Assembly (NCBI GenBank): GCA_040766105.1
Contig: JAXGRD010000005.1
Span: 62,001-126,000 of the forward strand
Origin: JAXGRD01 sp040766105
Lineage (GTDB): Bacteria > Bacillota > Clostridia > Peptostreptococcales > Anaerovoracaceae
Direction of reading: 5' to 3'
Length of the DNA: 64,000 bases
Within the stretch, counting starts at the first letter, position 1, and each line of letters starts with the position of its first letter. Of the stretch, positions 54,690 through 63,501 are shown one piece after another. A program made the translations under genes and the position numbers. The notes below the pieces were generated by a model. It saw only the letters and a list, made by a program, of their open reading frames with translations. It was not told the origin of the DNA and made no database searches.

Positions 54690-55942
54690 TCATCTAACTT
54701 TGCAATCTCCGCCTTCATCTCTCTCTTGTAGGCTTCTACCCCCGGTTGATCGAAGGGGTTGACGCCGGACATGAGTGCGGTGACAGCACAGGTGACTTGG
54801 AAGAAGTAGATTAGCTGCCCCATAATCCTAGGGGTGATTTCCTCCACAGAGATGGATATGATGGGGTTGCCGCTTTCTCTATGGGCAGCCATCACTCCGA
54901 TTTCCGCACAGCGGTTAATCTGATTCATGGTCTTTCCGCCCAGTGGGGCAGGTGCCGATGAGGGAATATCAACATCGCCGTCATAGGTCTCAGCCGTCAG
55001 GAATGTTTCAAAGAAACAGTGACTGCCCTCCTGAAGAAACTGGCCCATGGAGTGGAGATCTCTGCTGAACTGTAGGGAGGCAGGGAAGAGTCCCTTGCCC
55101 TCTTTTCCTTCGCTCTCGCCAAAGAGTTGCTTCAACCATTCTCCAAAGTACTCCAGGTAGGGATAGAAGAAAGAAAACACTTCTACGGATTTTCCGGCTT
55201 CATATTGCAACTGCCTTACAATGGCGTAGTCCATGGTGCCTTGGGAGACAAAGTCCCGGTCGGAGAGCTTTCTTGCTACGGTTTTTGCACCATCCAGCAG
55301 GGCATCAATATCAATGCCCGACGCGGCGATGGGAAGAAGTCCCACCGGCGTTAAGACGGAATATCGTCCGCCTGTGTCCAAGGGGATGTCCAAAAGGGGA
55401 GAGCCCTTGGCTTCCGCCTCCTTGCGCATGGGATTGGACACGTTTTCCGTAATCACATAAGTCCTTGCGGCCGCTTGTTCTGCACCGTACTTTTCTTCCA
55501 TCATCTCCTTGATGGCTCCGTAGGCAGCCAACGTTTCCGTGGTGGTTCCTGACTTGGATATGAGGCAGATGCAGAGACGATGGTCACCAATACGGGAAAG
55601 GAGCTCCTTTAGATATCTTCCACTGAAATTATAGCCTGCAAATTCCACAGTGGGAAACCGGTCTTTATCCGGACCCAAGGCATCGATGACAGCCTTGGCA
55701 CCCATGAAGGAACCGCCCACCCCCAAAACCAAAAAGGTGTCGCACTTGTTCTGGATATCCTTCGCCATAGCTTTGATTTTTCCAAGGAGGGCGTCATCCA
55801 TGGCCAAGGGGTCCTTGACCCAGCCGGTAAAATCCATCTCACCCTTCAATAGGGTTTCCACAGCCTTTTCCGCATCTTCTCGCCTATTCATAATCTCCTT
55901 GGAAGATATTCCGGCGCTTTTCAAGTCAATATCGATCTTCAT
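54686..55942 (-). CDS. pgi: Glucose-6-phosphate isomerase
   Basis: 418 aa from MKIDIDLKSAGIS (GGAGGG upstream; a start at 55963 is rejected). Slightly shorter than typical Firmicute enzymes (about 450 aa). Motifs: VLGVGGSFMGAKAV and CLISKSGTTTETLAAY (sugar-phosphate binding), plus NQINRCAEIGVMAAHRESGNP in the C-terminal half. It interconverts glucose-6-P and fructose-6-P, the link from glycogen to glycolysis. It follows the amylase gene with 2 nt between stop and start, in one transcript. Confidence 0.93.
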   Translation of the reverse strand: MKIDIDLKSAGISSKEIMNRREDAEKAVETLLKGEMDFTGWVKDPLAMDDALLGKIKAMAKDIQNKCDTFLVLGVGGSFMGAKAVIDALGPDKDRFPTVEFAGYNFSGRYLKELLSRIGDHRLCICLISKSGTTTETLAAYGAIKEMMEEKYGAEQAAARTYVITENVSNPMRKEAEAKGSPLLDIPLDTGGRYSVLTPVGLLPIAASGIDIDALLDGAKTVARKLSDRDFVSQGTMDYAIVRQLQYEAGKSVEVFSFFYPYLEYFGEWLKQLFGESEGKEGKGLFPASLQFSRDLHSMGQFLQEGSHCFFETFLTAETYDGDVDIPSSAPAPLGGKTMNQINRCAEIGVMAAHRESGNPIISISVEEITPRIMGQLIYFFQVTCAVTALMSGVNPFDQPGVEAYKREMKAEIAKLDD

Positions 55943-55944
55943 AT

Positions 55945-57255
55945 CTAACCCTCCATCAGCCAAAACTGAATGCTGTAAGGTGGCAGGTATATTTCGTTTC
56001 CGAATTCCATATCTTGAGAGGTGATCAACTCCACTGCAGGTGTGCCGGAATAATCCACATCCAGATATGTCTCTTCTTCTCCGATGTTCAATGCCACAAC
56101 AATTCTCTGGTCTCCGGAATTTCTTTCGAAGACCAGTTGCTCATTTGTGAGATATATTTCCTCATAGCCGCCCTCTACAAATGCGGGATGGCCGTGTCTT
56201 ATCTGGTTCAGCTTTTTAATTGCCAAGGTTAAGTCGTTGCCCTGTGGCTCATCAAAGAAGGGGCGCAAATCGTCATCGGGCGCATCCTCTTCCTTGACGC
56301 CTTCCTCTCCCCATTCGCTGCCGTAGTAGACGCAGGGGATGCCGGGCATAGCCGTAAGAAGGCCGTAGGCCAAGTAGAGATGCTGGGGGTTTTCGATGAT
56401 GCTGGCAATTCGCGTCACATCGTGATTGTCCAAGAAACTGAGAAGATGGCTATTGGGAAGCATGTCATTGAAGAGCCGCACATAGGTCTGGGCAATCTCG
56501 TGAAGATCGTAGTTGTTCATGCTGGACCAAATCCCCTTATATGCTTGATAATTGGTGACGCTGTCCATCCGCTCCAAGAGGAAGGGATAATCATCGTGAA
56601 GGGTTTCGCCCACCAAGAAGAAGTCTTCTCGCTGCTCTTTACAGAAGTCTCGGAGCACGGAAAGAAAATCGGGGGAAACCGCGTAGGCAACATCCAGTCG
56701 AATGCCGTCTATATGGAAGTCATCTATCCACTTCTTTACGGATTCCAAGAGGTATGCCTGCACATCGGGGTGATCCACGTTGAGCTTTACCAGTTCGTAG
56801 TGCCCCTCCCAGCCCTCGTAATAGAAGCCGTCCCCATCGTTGGAGTCCTTCTCGAAGTCCACGTAGAACCAATCCTTGTATTGGGAGTTTTCCTTGTTTT
56901 GGCGCAGGTCCTCAAAGGCCCAAAAGCCTCTGCCCACGTGGTTGAAGACACCGTCAATCACCACCTTGATGTCCTTCTCGTGAAAGGCATCCACTACCTT
57001 GCCAAAGTCCTCGTTGCTTCCCAAGCGGGGATCCAGCTTTTGATAATCCTGGGTGTCGTATCCATGGGAATCGCTGGCGAAGATGGGGCATAGGTAGATG
57101 GCGTCAAACTCCATATCTGATAAGTAATCGATCCACTGGGTGAGCTTGTATATGGGTGCCGGGTCGATGTTTTCCCCTTCCCCCTCGCTCTCACCGTGAA
57201 CTCCACAGAAGTCCAAAGTGCTGATTTGATAAAAAATACTGTAATTGTACCACAT
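55945..57255 (-). CDS. GH13 alpha-amylase family protein
   Basis: 436 aa from MWYNYSIFYQISTLDFCG (AAAGGAGAAAG upstream). Cytoplasmic: no signal peptide. Catalytic triad in GIRLDVAY (Asp), VGETLHDD (Glu), LDNHDVTR (Asp), with the fourth conserved region DGVFNHVG. The C-terminal beta domain ends with FWLMEG. It would trim glycogen or imported maltodextrin. It is first gene of a transcript with pgi and divergent from malQ. Confidence 0.9.
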   Translation of the reverse strand: MWYNYSIFYQISTLDFCGVHGESEGEGENIDPAPIYKLTQWIDYLSDMEFDAIYLCPIFASDSHGYDTQDYQKLDPRLGSNEDFGKVVDAFHEKDIKVVIDGVFNHVGRGFWAFEDLRQNKENSQYKDWFYVDFEKDSNDGDGFYYEGWEGHYELVKLNVDHPDVQAYLLESVKKWIDDFHIDGIRLDVAYAVSPDFLSVLRDFCKEQREDFFLVGETLHDDYPFLLERMDSVTNYQAYKGIWSSMNNYDLHEIAQTYVRLFNDMLPNSHLLSFLDNHDVTRIASIIENPQHLYLAYGLLTAMPGIPCVYYGSEWGEEGVKEEDAPDDDLRPFFDEPQGNDLTLAIKKLNQIRHGHPAFVEGGYEEIYLTNEQLVFERNSGDQRIVVALNIGEEETYLDVDYSGTPAVELITSQDMEFGNEIYLPPYSIQFWLMEG

Positions 57256-57274
57256 AATCTTTCTCCTTTGCTTT

Positions 57275-57303
57275 ATTATAGCAAAGTGAAAACAATATAT
57301 CAA
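57275..57303 (-). promoter_or_regulatory. Promoter of the amylase-pgi operon
   Basis: TTGATA (complement of 57298-57303), exactly 17 nt, TATAAT (complement of 57275-57280), 20 nt before the start codon. The divergent malQ start lies 60-90 nt away, but its promoter is not clear. Confidence 0.75.
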
Positions 57304-57361
57304 AAAAGTTTCAGATAGGAGAAGATAGTATGTTAGAATAAAAAGGAGTTAGGAGGTCAAT

Positions 57362-58837
57362 ATGAGAGAAAGCGGAATCCTGTTTCCTATCTTCAGCCTG
57401 CCTTCCAAGTATGGCATTGGCTGTTTTTCCAAGGAAGCATATGATTTTATCGATAGATTGCATGAAGCCGGTCAAAGTTGCTGGCAGATTCTTCCCTTGG
57501 GACCGACGGGTTGCGGAGACTCCCCCTACCAGGCTCTCTCCGCCTTCGCGGGAAATCCCTATTTCATAGATCCGGAAGCCTTGATAAAGGAGGGCAAGTT
57601 AACCCGGGAGGAATGTGACACCTTCGATTTTGGAGAAGAAGAAAACAACATAGATTACGTCAAACTATACGACCAGAGGGAAGAGTTGCTACGGTTGGCC
57701 TATGGCCGGGTGGGCAATTCCGTTCGCTTCCGAAAGTTTCGTGAAATGAATGCCGAGTGGCTGGAGGACTATACTCTCTTTCGCGCTTTGCGAACGGCCT
57801 TTGGCAATGTTTCCTGGGCAGACTGGGATCGGGACATAAGGATGCGGGAACCGGAAGCTATGGAGAAGTGGAAGAAAAAACTGGCGAAGGAAATCAGGTT
57901 TTATGCCTGGGAACAGTTTGTTTTCTATAAGCAATGGGGAAAGCTGAAGCGATATGCGGAGTTAAAAAAAGTGAAGATCATCGGAGATATCCCCATATAC
58001 GTTTCCTATGACAGTGCCGACTGTTGGGCGAATCCTAAGCTCTTTCAGCTGGATGAAGAGGGAAGTCCCACCGAAGTTGCCGGCTGTCCGCCGGATTACT
58101 TCTGTCCCACCGGTCAGTTGTGGGGGAATCCCCTCTACAGGTGGAAGCATTTGAAAAAGAACGATTACTATTGGTGGGTTCGCCGCCTGGAGCATTCCTA
58201 CGATATGTTTGACATGCTTCGCATCGACCATTTCCGCGGCTTCGATGCCTATTATGCCATCTCCAGCGACAAGGAGACGGCGGAGGAAGGCCAGTGGAAA
58301 AAGGGACCCGGCTACCGATTCTTTAAATACATGAAAAAAAGACTGGGAAACAGACCGATTATTGCGGAGGATTTGGGCGTTCTCACCGATTCCGTTCGGG
58401 ACCTGGTCAACAAGGCGGGATATCCGGGCATGAAGGTGCTTCAGTTTGCCTTTACACCGGGGGAGAAGAGCGAATATCTTCCCCATACCTATCCCAATAA
58501 CTGCGTCGTCTACACCGGAACCCATGACAACGATACTACCAGAGGTTGGTACGAGACCCTCAGCTTGGAAGAAAAAAAGATGGTGAAGGACTATTTGGGA
58601 CGACCTCGCCTCACAGAGAGCGGCATCGCATGGGAGCTGATTATGTTGGCACAGAGGAGCGTGGCAGATTTGTGCATTGTTCCCATTCAGGACTATTTGA
58701 ACTTGGGAAATGAAGCGAGAATCAACCTGCCGGGAACCGTCTATGACAATTGGTCTTGGCGGATTTCAAAGGGGAAGTTGACGCCGGCCTTGGTGAATAA
58801 GATGAGACGAGTCACGGAATTGTGTGGCAGAATTTAG
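57362..58837 (+). CDS. malQ: 4-alpha-glucanotransferase (amylomaltase)
   Basis: 491 aa, the usual length. Motifs: DSPYQALSAFAGNPYFID near the start, IIAEDLGVLTDSVRDL (catalytic Glu), and YTGTHDNDTTRGWYE. It transfers glucan chains between maltodextrins and releases glucose. AGGAGG is 6 nt before the ATG. The PfkB kinase gene starts 10 nt later, so the two are co-transcribed. Confidence 0.94.
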   Translation: MRESGILFPIFSLPSKYGIGCFSKEAYDFIDRLHEAGQSCWQILPLGPTGCGDSPYQALSAFAGNPYFIDPEALIKEGKLTREECDTFDFGEEENNIDYVKLYDQREELLRLAYGRVGNSVRFRKFREMNAEWLEDYTLFRALRTAFGNVSWADWDRDIRMREPEAMEKWKKKLAKEIRFYAWEQFVFYKQWGKLKRYAELKKVKIIGDIPIYVSYDSADCWANPKLFQLDEEGSPTEVAGCPPDYFCPTGQLWGNPLYRWKHLKKNDYYWWVRRLEHSYDMFDMLRIDHFRGFDAYYAISSDKETAEEGQWKKGPGYRFFKYMKKRLGNRPIIAEDLGVLTDSVRDLVNKAGYPGMKVLQFAFTPGEKSEYLPHTYPNNCVVYTGTHDNDTTRGWYETLSLEEKKMVKDYLGRPRLTESGIAWELIMLAQRSVADLCIVPIQDYLNLGNEARINLPGTVYDNWSWRISKGKLTPALVNKMRRVTELCGRI

Positions 58838-58847
58838 GGAGTAAGGT

Positions 58848-59885
58848 ATGAAGAGGAGAGCCATCACGGCGGGCAATGTGGGAGTGGATATCAGCCCCAT
58901 CTTTACAGGTGAGGGATGGACTTCCATTGGCCAAGTTTTTCGACCGGGAGAAATTGTTCATATAGAAGGCTCGGAAATACATCCGGGTGGTGGTGCTGCC
59001 AATACCGGCATTGCCATGAATTTCTTTGGGGTGGAAACTACGGTAATGGCACGAATGGGAGATGATGCTCTGGGGAAAATGCTCCTGCAAATGATGGCGG
59101 ATTATGAAACACCAACGGCCTTTATCTCGGATTGCGACTCCTATACGGCGTACAGTGTCATACTGGCCGTTCCCGGATTTGACAGGATCATACTCCAGAA
59201 CCCCGGGGCAAACGATCGCTTTCATAGTGGGGATATTGATAAGGAAATAGTGAGAAAAAGCCATCTTTTTCATTTCGGCCACCCACCTTCCATGGAGAGA
59301 ATCTATGAAGAAGATGGCAGAGAGATGGTCACTATCTTTCGCTCTATGAAGGAAGCCGGCTTAGTCACCTCCTTGGATTTATGTGCCGTGGACCCCGCTT
59401 CACCGGCTGCGAAGCAGGATTGGAGAAGATTTTTGGAGAACGTTCTACCCTATGTGGACTTTTTTCTTCCCAGTAAGTCGGAACTGTCCTACATGCTTGG
59501 CGATTGCACGGCAGATGTGGAGAATTTGGCGAATCAATCCCGACAAATGGGTGCCGGAAGTGTGGTCATCAAAATGGGAGAAAAGGGAATGTTCTACAGT
59601 ACCGGAGACAAGGATACCATTGAGGGAATTGAAAAAAAGCTGGAGTTTAAGAAGGGTACTTTGGATTCTTGGATTGATCGAAGCGGGTGGGTGGAGCCAT
59701 ACCCAATAGAAAAAGAAGTATCCGGGCTGGGAGCCGGGGATACTTCTATTGCAGCTCTTTTATCTGCACTTCTTCAAGGGTATTCCTTTGAGACATCTCT
59801 TTACTTGGCCGCCGCAGAGGGAGCCCTCTGTGTTACAGCCTACGATGCCTTTAGCGGCCTGGTGCCCTTTGAAGAATTGCTATAG
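58848..59885 (+). CDS. PfkB-family sugar kinase
   Basis: 345 aa. N-terminal GGGAANTGIAMNFFG (substrate site) and the C-terminal anion-hole motif SGLGAGDTSIAALLSALLQG (catalytic Asp), both intact. GAGD and EIHPGG suggest a ribokinase/fructokinase-type fold; the sugar is unknown. Position behind malQ suggests a hexose such as glucose or fructose. Convergent with the phosphoglucomutase gene, with 6 nt overlapping. Confidence 0.86.
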   Translation: MKRRAITAGNVGVDISPIFTGEGWTSIGQVFRPGEIVHIEGSEIHPGGGAANTGIAMNFFGVETTVMARMGDDALGKMLLQMMADYETPTAFISDCDSYTAYSVILAVPGFDRIILQNPGANDRFHSGDIDKEIVRKSHLFHFGHPPSMERIYEEDGREMVTIFRSMKEAGLVTSLDLCAVDPASPAAKQDWRRFLENVLPYVDFFLPSKSELSYMLGDCTADVENLANQSRQMGAGSVVIKMGEKGMFYSTGDKDTIEGIEKKLEFKKGTLDSWIDRSGWVEPYPIEKEVSGLGAGDTSIAALLSALLQGYSFETSLYLAAAEGALCVTAYDAFSGLVPFEELL

Positions 59886-61583
59886 GTTTAGCTTCGCCTT
59901 CACATCGGTAATCAAGCCTTCCAGTTTTTTATCACAGGCAGCCTCATCTTCTCCCCTCACCATGAAGTAGAACTTGATCTTAGGCTCCGTTCCCGAAGGT
60001 CTCACCACCAGATTACAACCGTCTTCCAACTCATAGAAGAGGACATCGCTGGCGGGCATGCCGGAAATGTCGGAGTTCATATAGTCTCTGGTTTTAAGCA
60101 CTTTCAACAAGTTCCATTCTGTGGGTTGATCTCTTCGCAGGTCTTCACCCACTTTTTTCATTTTTTCGGGGGCATCGTGACCGTCGAAGGAGATGGAGAT
60201 GACCTGCTCCTTAAAGTAGTCGTATTTCTCGTATAAGCTCTTCATGGCTTCGTAGAGGGTCATGTCCTTGGCCTTGTACCAGCATGCCATCTCGGCGATG
60301 AGCATGGAGGCAACGACGGCATCCTTATCTCTGGCATAGGTTCCGCTGAGATAACCGTAGCTCTCTTCAAAGCCGAAGAGGAAGGTGTATTCTCCCGTTG
60401 CCTCAAACTCTTTGATCTTTTCACCGATGTACTTAAAACCGGTCAGGGTCTCAAAGATGGTAATACCGTTCTTTTCACATACGGCATTTGCCATGGGTGT
60501 AGAGACGAGACTTTTGACCACGGCGGCGTTTTTCGGCAAGGTGTCGTGTTCCCTGCGAAGGGTGATGAGATAGTCCAAGAGGAGGACACCCATTTGGTTG
60601 CCGGAAAGCGTTTCATAGTCATCGCCGTTTCGCACCACGGTGCCCACTCTGTCTGCATCGGGATCGGTGCCGATAATCAAATCCACATCCTTTTCCTTTG
60701 CCATTTCAATGGCTAGGGCAAAGCCTTCTTTATTTTCAGGGTTGGGGGAAACTACAGTGGGGAAGTCACCATCCAGCACCATTTGTTCCTTCACCGTGAG
60801 GAGTTTCTTTATGCCCAGCCTCTTCAGGACTTCCGGAACCAACTTATATCCTGCGCCGTGGAAGGGGGTGAAGATAATTTGGAAGGTGTCCGCCACGGCA
60901 GCGACAGCTTCGGGTGCTACCGACTGAGAAAGGACCTGTTCCATGTAGGCTTCATCCATTTCTTCCCCTAACATTTGAATCAATCCGGTCTGCTTTGCTT
61001 CTGCTGCATCCATGGTCTTTACATCCCGGAATATGTCGATGTTCTCCAACTGTTTCAAGATTTCATCGGCATGGTGGGGTGGCAGTTGTGCCCCGTCGGC
61101 CCAGTACACCTTGTACCCATTGTATTCCTTGGGGTTGTGACTGGCAGTGATGTTAATTCCCGCAATGGAGCCGGTCTCTCTCAGAGCATAGGACAGTTCC
61201 GGTGTTGGCCGCAGTTCATCAAAGAGATATGCCTTGATGCCGTTGGCGGCAAGAACGGCGGCGGCTTCCTCTGCATAGGTTGCACTGTTGTGACGGGAAT
61301 CATAGGCAATGGTTACCCCTGCTTTACCGTCTTTCTCATATTCATCCAAAGCGAGGATGAGGTTTGCAATTCCTTGGGTGGTGTATCGAACGGTGTAAAT
61401 ATTCATTCCGTTGATGCCGGCTCGCATGATGCCTCGGAGTCCTGCGGTTCCAAAGTCCAGCATGGCAGAAAATCTGGTTTTGATTTCCTGTTCATCTTCC
61501 GCAATCATGCGCAACTCTTCCTTGGTGGCTTCATCTACCATAGGGCTTTGAAGCCACTTTTCATATTGTTTTCTATAGGTCAT
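59880..61583 (-). CDS. pgm: Phosphoglucomutase/phosphomannomutase
   Basis: 567 aa from MTYRKQYEKWLQS (GAGGAGAGA upstream; 61604 rejected). The phosphoserine loop ITASHNPKEYNGYK, the metal loop GTDPDADRVGTVV, the sugar loop FGFEESYGYLSGTYARDKD and the C-terminal phosphate loop RPSGTEPKIKFY are all present. It interconverts glucose-1-P and glucose-6-P. The neopullulanase-like gene ends 11 nt into its start region, so both are translated in sequence. Confidence 0.95.
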   Translation of the reverse strand: MTYRKQYEKWLQSPMVDEATKEELRMIAEDEQEIKTRFSAMLDFGTAGLRGIMRAGINGMNIYTVRYTTQGIANLILALDEYEKDGKAGVTIAYDSRHNSATYAEEAAAVLAANGIKAYLFDELRPTPELSYALRETGSIAGINITASHNPKEYNGYKVYWADGAQLPPHHADEILKQLENIDIFRDVKTMDAAEAKQTGLIQMLGEEMDEAYMEQVLSQSVAPEAVAAVADTFQIIFTPFHGAGYKLVPEVLKRLGIKKLLTVKEQMVLDGDFPTVVSPNPENKEGFALAIEMAKEKDVDLIIGTDPDADRVGTVVRNGDDYETLSGNQMGVLLLDYLITLRREHDTLPKNAAVVKSLVSTPMANAVCEKNGITIFETLTGFKYIGEKIKEFEATGEYTFLFGFEESYGYLSGTYARDKDAVVASMLIAEMACWYKAKDMTLYEAMKSLYEKYDYFKEQVISISFDGHDAPEKMKKVGEDLRRDQPTEWNLLKVLKTRDYMNSDISGMPASDVLFYELEDGCNLVVRPSGTEPKIKFYFMVRGEDEAACDKKLEGLITDVKAKLNL

Positions 61584-63474
61584 GAGTCTCTCCTCCTTCC
61601 TCAACCGTTTCCTTCATGAGAAGAACCTCTCTGGGAAGGATGGTGAAATTACCTTTTGTTTGTCTATGACTGATGATGCTCTCCCAATTTCTGCCGGAAT
61701 AGATCAGAGCAGAGTTACGAGACGCATTGGCGGCGATGAGGAACCGTTCCTTGTCATCCCTTCGTTCAAAGGCAAAGACGCCTCTTCCCGAACGTACCGT
61801 ACGATAGCTTCCTTCTTTAAATGCCGAATACTGTTTTCTCACGGCGATGATTTTTTTGTACCAGTCCATCAGATCCTGTCTTTCCTGTCCCCATGGATAA
61901 CATTTTCGGTTAAAGGGATCGGCATAACCCTCCATGCCGGCTTCATCTCCATAGTAGATACAGGGAACGCCGGGAAGGGTCATTTGAAGGACAACGGCCA
62001 TTTTTAGCCTTTCGACCGCTCTTTCCAATTCTTCTCGACTCATATGGGTTCGTGCTTTTTCATCCCTGCTTGCTGCGTCGGGAAGCTCTTTCCCTCCTAA
62101 GGCGGTGAGAATCCGAATGGTATCGTGGTTCCCCAACATGTTCATCAAGCAATGGACCACTTCCGGAGGATAATTTTCCAACAGGTTTTCTACGGTTTCT
62201 CTCAGGTAGGTGGAACTCCCGTTGCGGACAAAGCGGATGATGGCGTCTCGAAGTGGGTAGTTCATCACCGAATCCAGCTGGTCTCCCGTTAAATAATTCT
62301 TCCGATGGCTGTAAGCAATTTTGTTGGAGGCATCTTCCCATACCTCACCAATGATGATGGCATCTTCCTTGGCACTTTTGGCGGAAGCCACCAAGGCATC
62401 CATAAAGTCATTGGGTAGCTCATCTGCCACATCCAGGCGCCATCCTGCGGCACCCTTGGTTAGCCATGAAGGTACCACGCCCTCCTTGCCGGTGATAAAC
62501 TCCTTGTATTCCGCGTTTTCTTTGTTGAGACGGGGAAGGGTATCGATACCCCACCAAGATTCATAGCTTCCGTCTTCCCGGAAATGATACCAATCTCTGT
62601 AGGGGGAGTCTTCCGATTGATAGGCTCCCAGGCTGTCATAGTATCCACCCTTGTTGAAATAGATGGAGCGGGATCCTGTATGGCTGAATACGCCGTCGCA
62701 GATGATTCGGATGCCCAATTCCTTGGCATTATTGCAGAGGGTTTCGAAATCCTCTTGAGTTCCAAACATGGCATCGATGGTGTGATAATCCCCCGTGTCG
62801 TATTTATGGCTGGAATAGGCTTCAAAGATAGGGCTGAGATAGAGGCAATCGATGCCCAGGTCATAGAGATAAGGCAACTTCTCCATGATGCCGGCAAGGT
62901 TGCCACCAAAAAAGTCGTTGTTTTGGATGATGCCGTTTTCGTCCGGCGAATAGTGGGGCATTCCTCCCCAATCTTCTCGCAACACCTTGTCGGGCAGAGT
63001 GACATCTTCTCCCACATGATAAAATCGATCCACGAAGATGTGATAAATCACCCCGCCATAGAGCCAAGAGGGCGGCGGATAACTGCGCTCGTAGACCGTC
63101 TGTTGCCAGGCAACCGGCTCCGTTGTGAGGATGGCTCTGTTGTTGTCCGGGTTTTTCCCTATATAGAAAACATCCGATCCGCATTTGCAGATGAAGTAAT
63201 ACCAATAGAGCCCCTTGGTTGGTATTTTGACGGAGCAGGTGTAGTTAAGATGTCCTGAAGTGGTTTGGTCTTCATTGTAAAGCAACATCATGGGGTGAAT
63301 GGTTTTGTCGTTATTCTTGTCGTTGATGATGATGAGTCGAAGGTCCGAATTTGTCGCCTCCGGAGAGAGCAGTATGTTGAATTCCACAGGGGTATCGGCT
63401 TTCACCGGTCCCGCCGGGGACTTAAACTGCTCGTCTCGGGAGTGAAATATTGCGGAGTATTTAGCCTGATCCAT
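61573..63474 (-). CDS. Neopullulanase/cyclomaltodextrinase-like GH13 enzyme
   Basis: 633 aa. The N-terminal part (about 1-130) looks like a CBM34-type domain (KIPTKGLYWYYFICKCGSDVFYIG). Next comes the TIM barrel with DGVFSHTG, GWRLDVADEL (Asp), IIGEVWEDA (Glu), LGNHDTIRIL (Asp) and a C-terminal beta domain. Typical of the GH13_20 group: splits cyclic or branched maltodextrins. No signal peptide. Weak ribosome site (GCGAGG) after the stop of glgD. Confidence 0.9.
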   Translation of the reverse strand: MDQAKYSAIFHSRDEQFKSPAGPVKADTPVEFNILLSPEATNSDLRLIIINDKNNDKTIHPMMLLYNEDQTTSGHLNYTCSVKIPTKGLYWYYFICKCGSDVFYIGKNPDNNRAILTTEPVAWQQTVYERSYPPPSWLYGGVIYHIFVDRFYHVGEDVTLPDKVLREDWGGMPHYSPDENGIIQNNDFFGGNLAGIMEKLPYLYDLGIDCLYLSPIFEAYSSHKYDTGDYHTIDAMFGTQEDFETLCNNAKELGIRIICDGVFSHTGSRSIYFNKGGYYDSLGAYQSEDSPYRDWYHFREDGSYESWWGIDTLPRLNKENAEYKEFITGKEGVVPSWLTKGAAGWRLDVADELPNDFMDALVASAKSAKEDAIIIGEVWEDASNKIAYSHRKNYLTGDQLDSVMNYPLRDAIIRFVRNGSSTYLRETVENLLENYPPEVVHCLMNMLGNHDTIRILTALGGKELPDAASRDEKARTHMSREELERAVERLKMAVVLQMTLPGVPCIYYGDEAGMEGYADPFNRKCYPWGQERQDLMDWYKKIIAVRKQYSAFKEGSYRTVRSGRGVFAFERRDDKERFLIAANASRNSALIYSGRNWESIISHRQTKGNFTILPREVLLMKETVEEGGETHDL

Positions 63475-63501
63475 TGAGTGCCTCGCTTCATAAATAATCG
63501 C

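Noticed and set aside
56380..57093. Plus-strand frame inside the amylase gene (237 codons)
   Set aside because: The amylase has all catalytic motifs on the opposite strand; the frame lacks a ribosome site.
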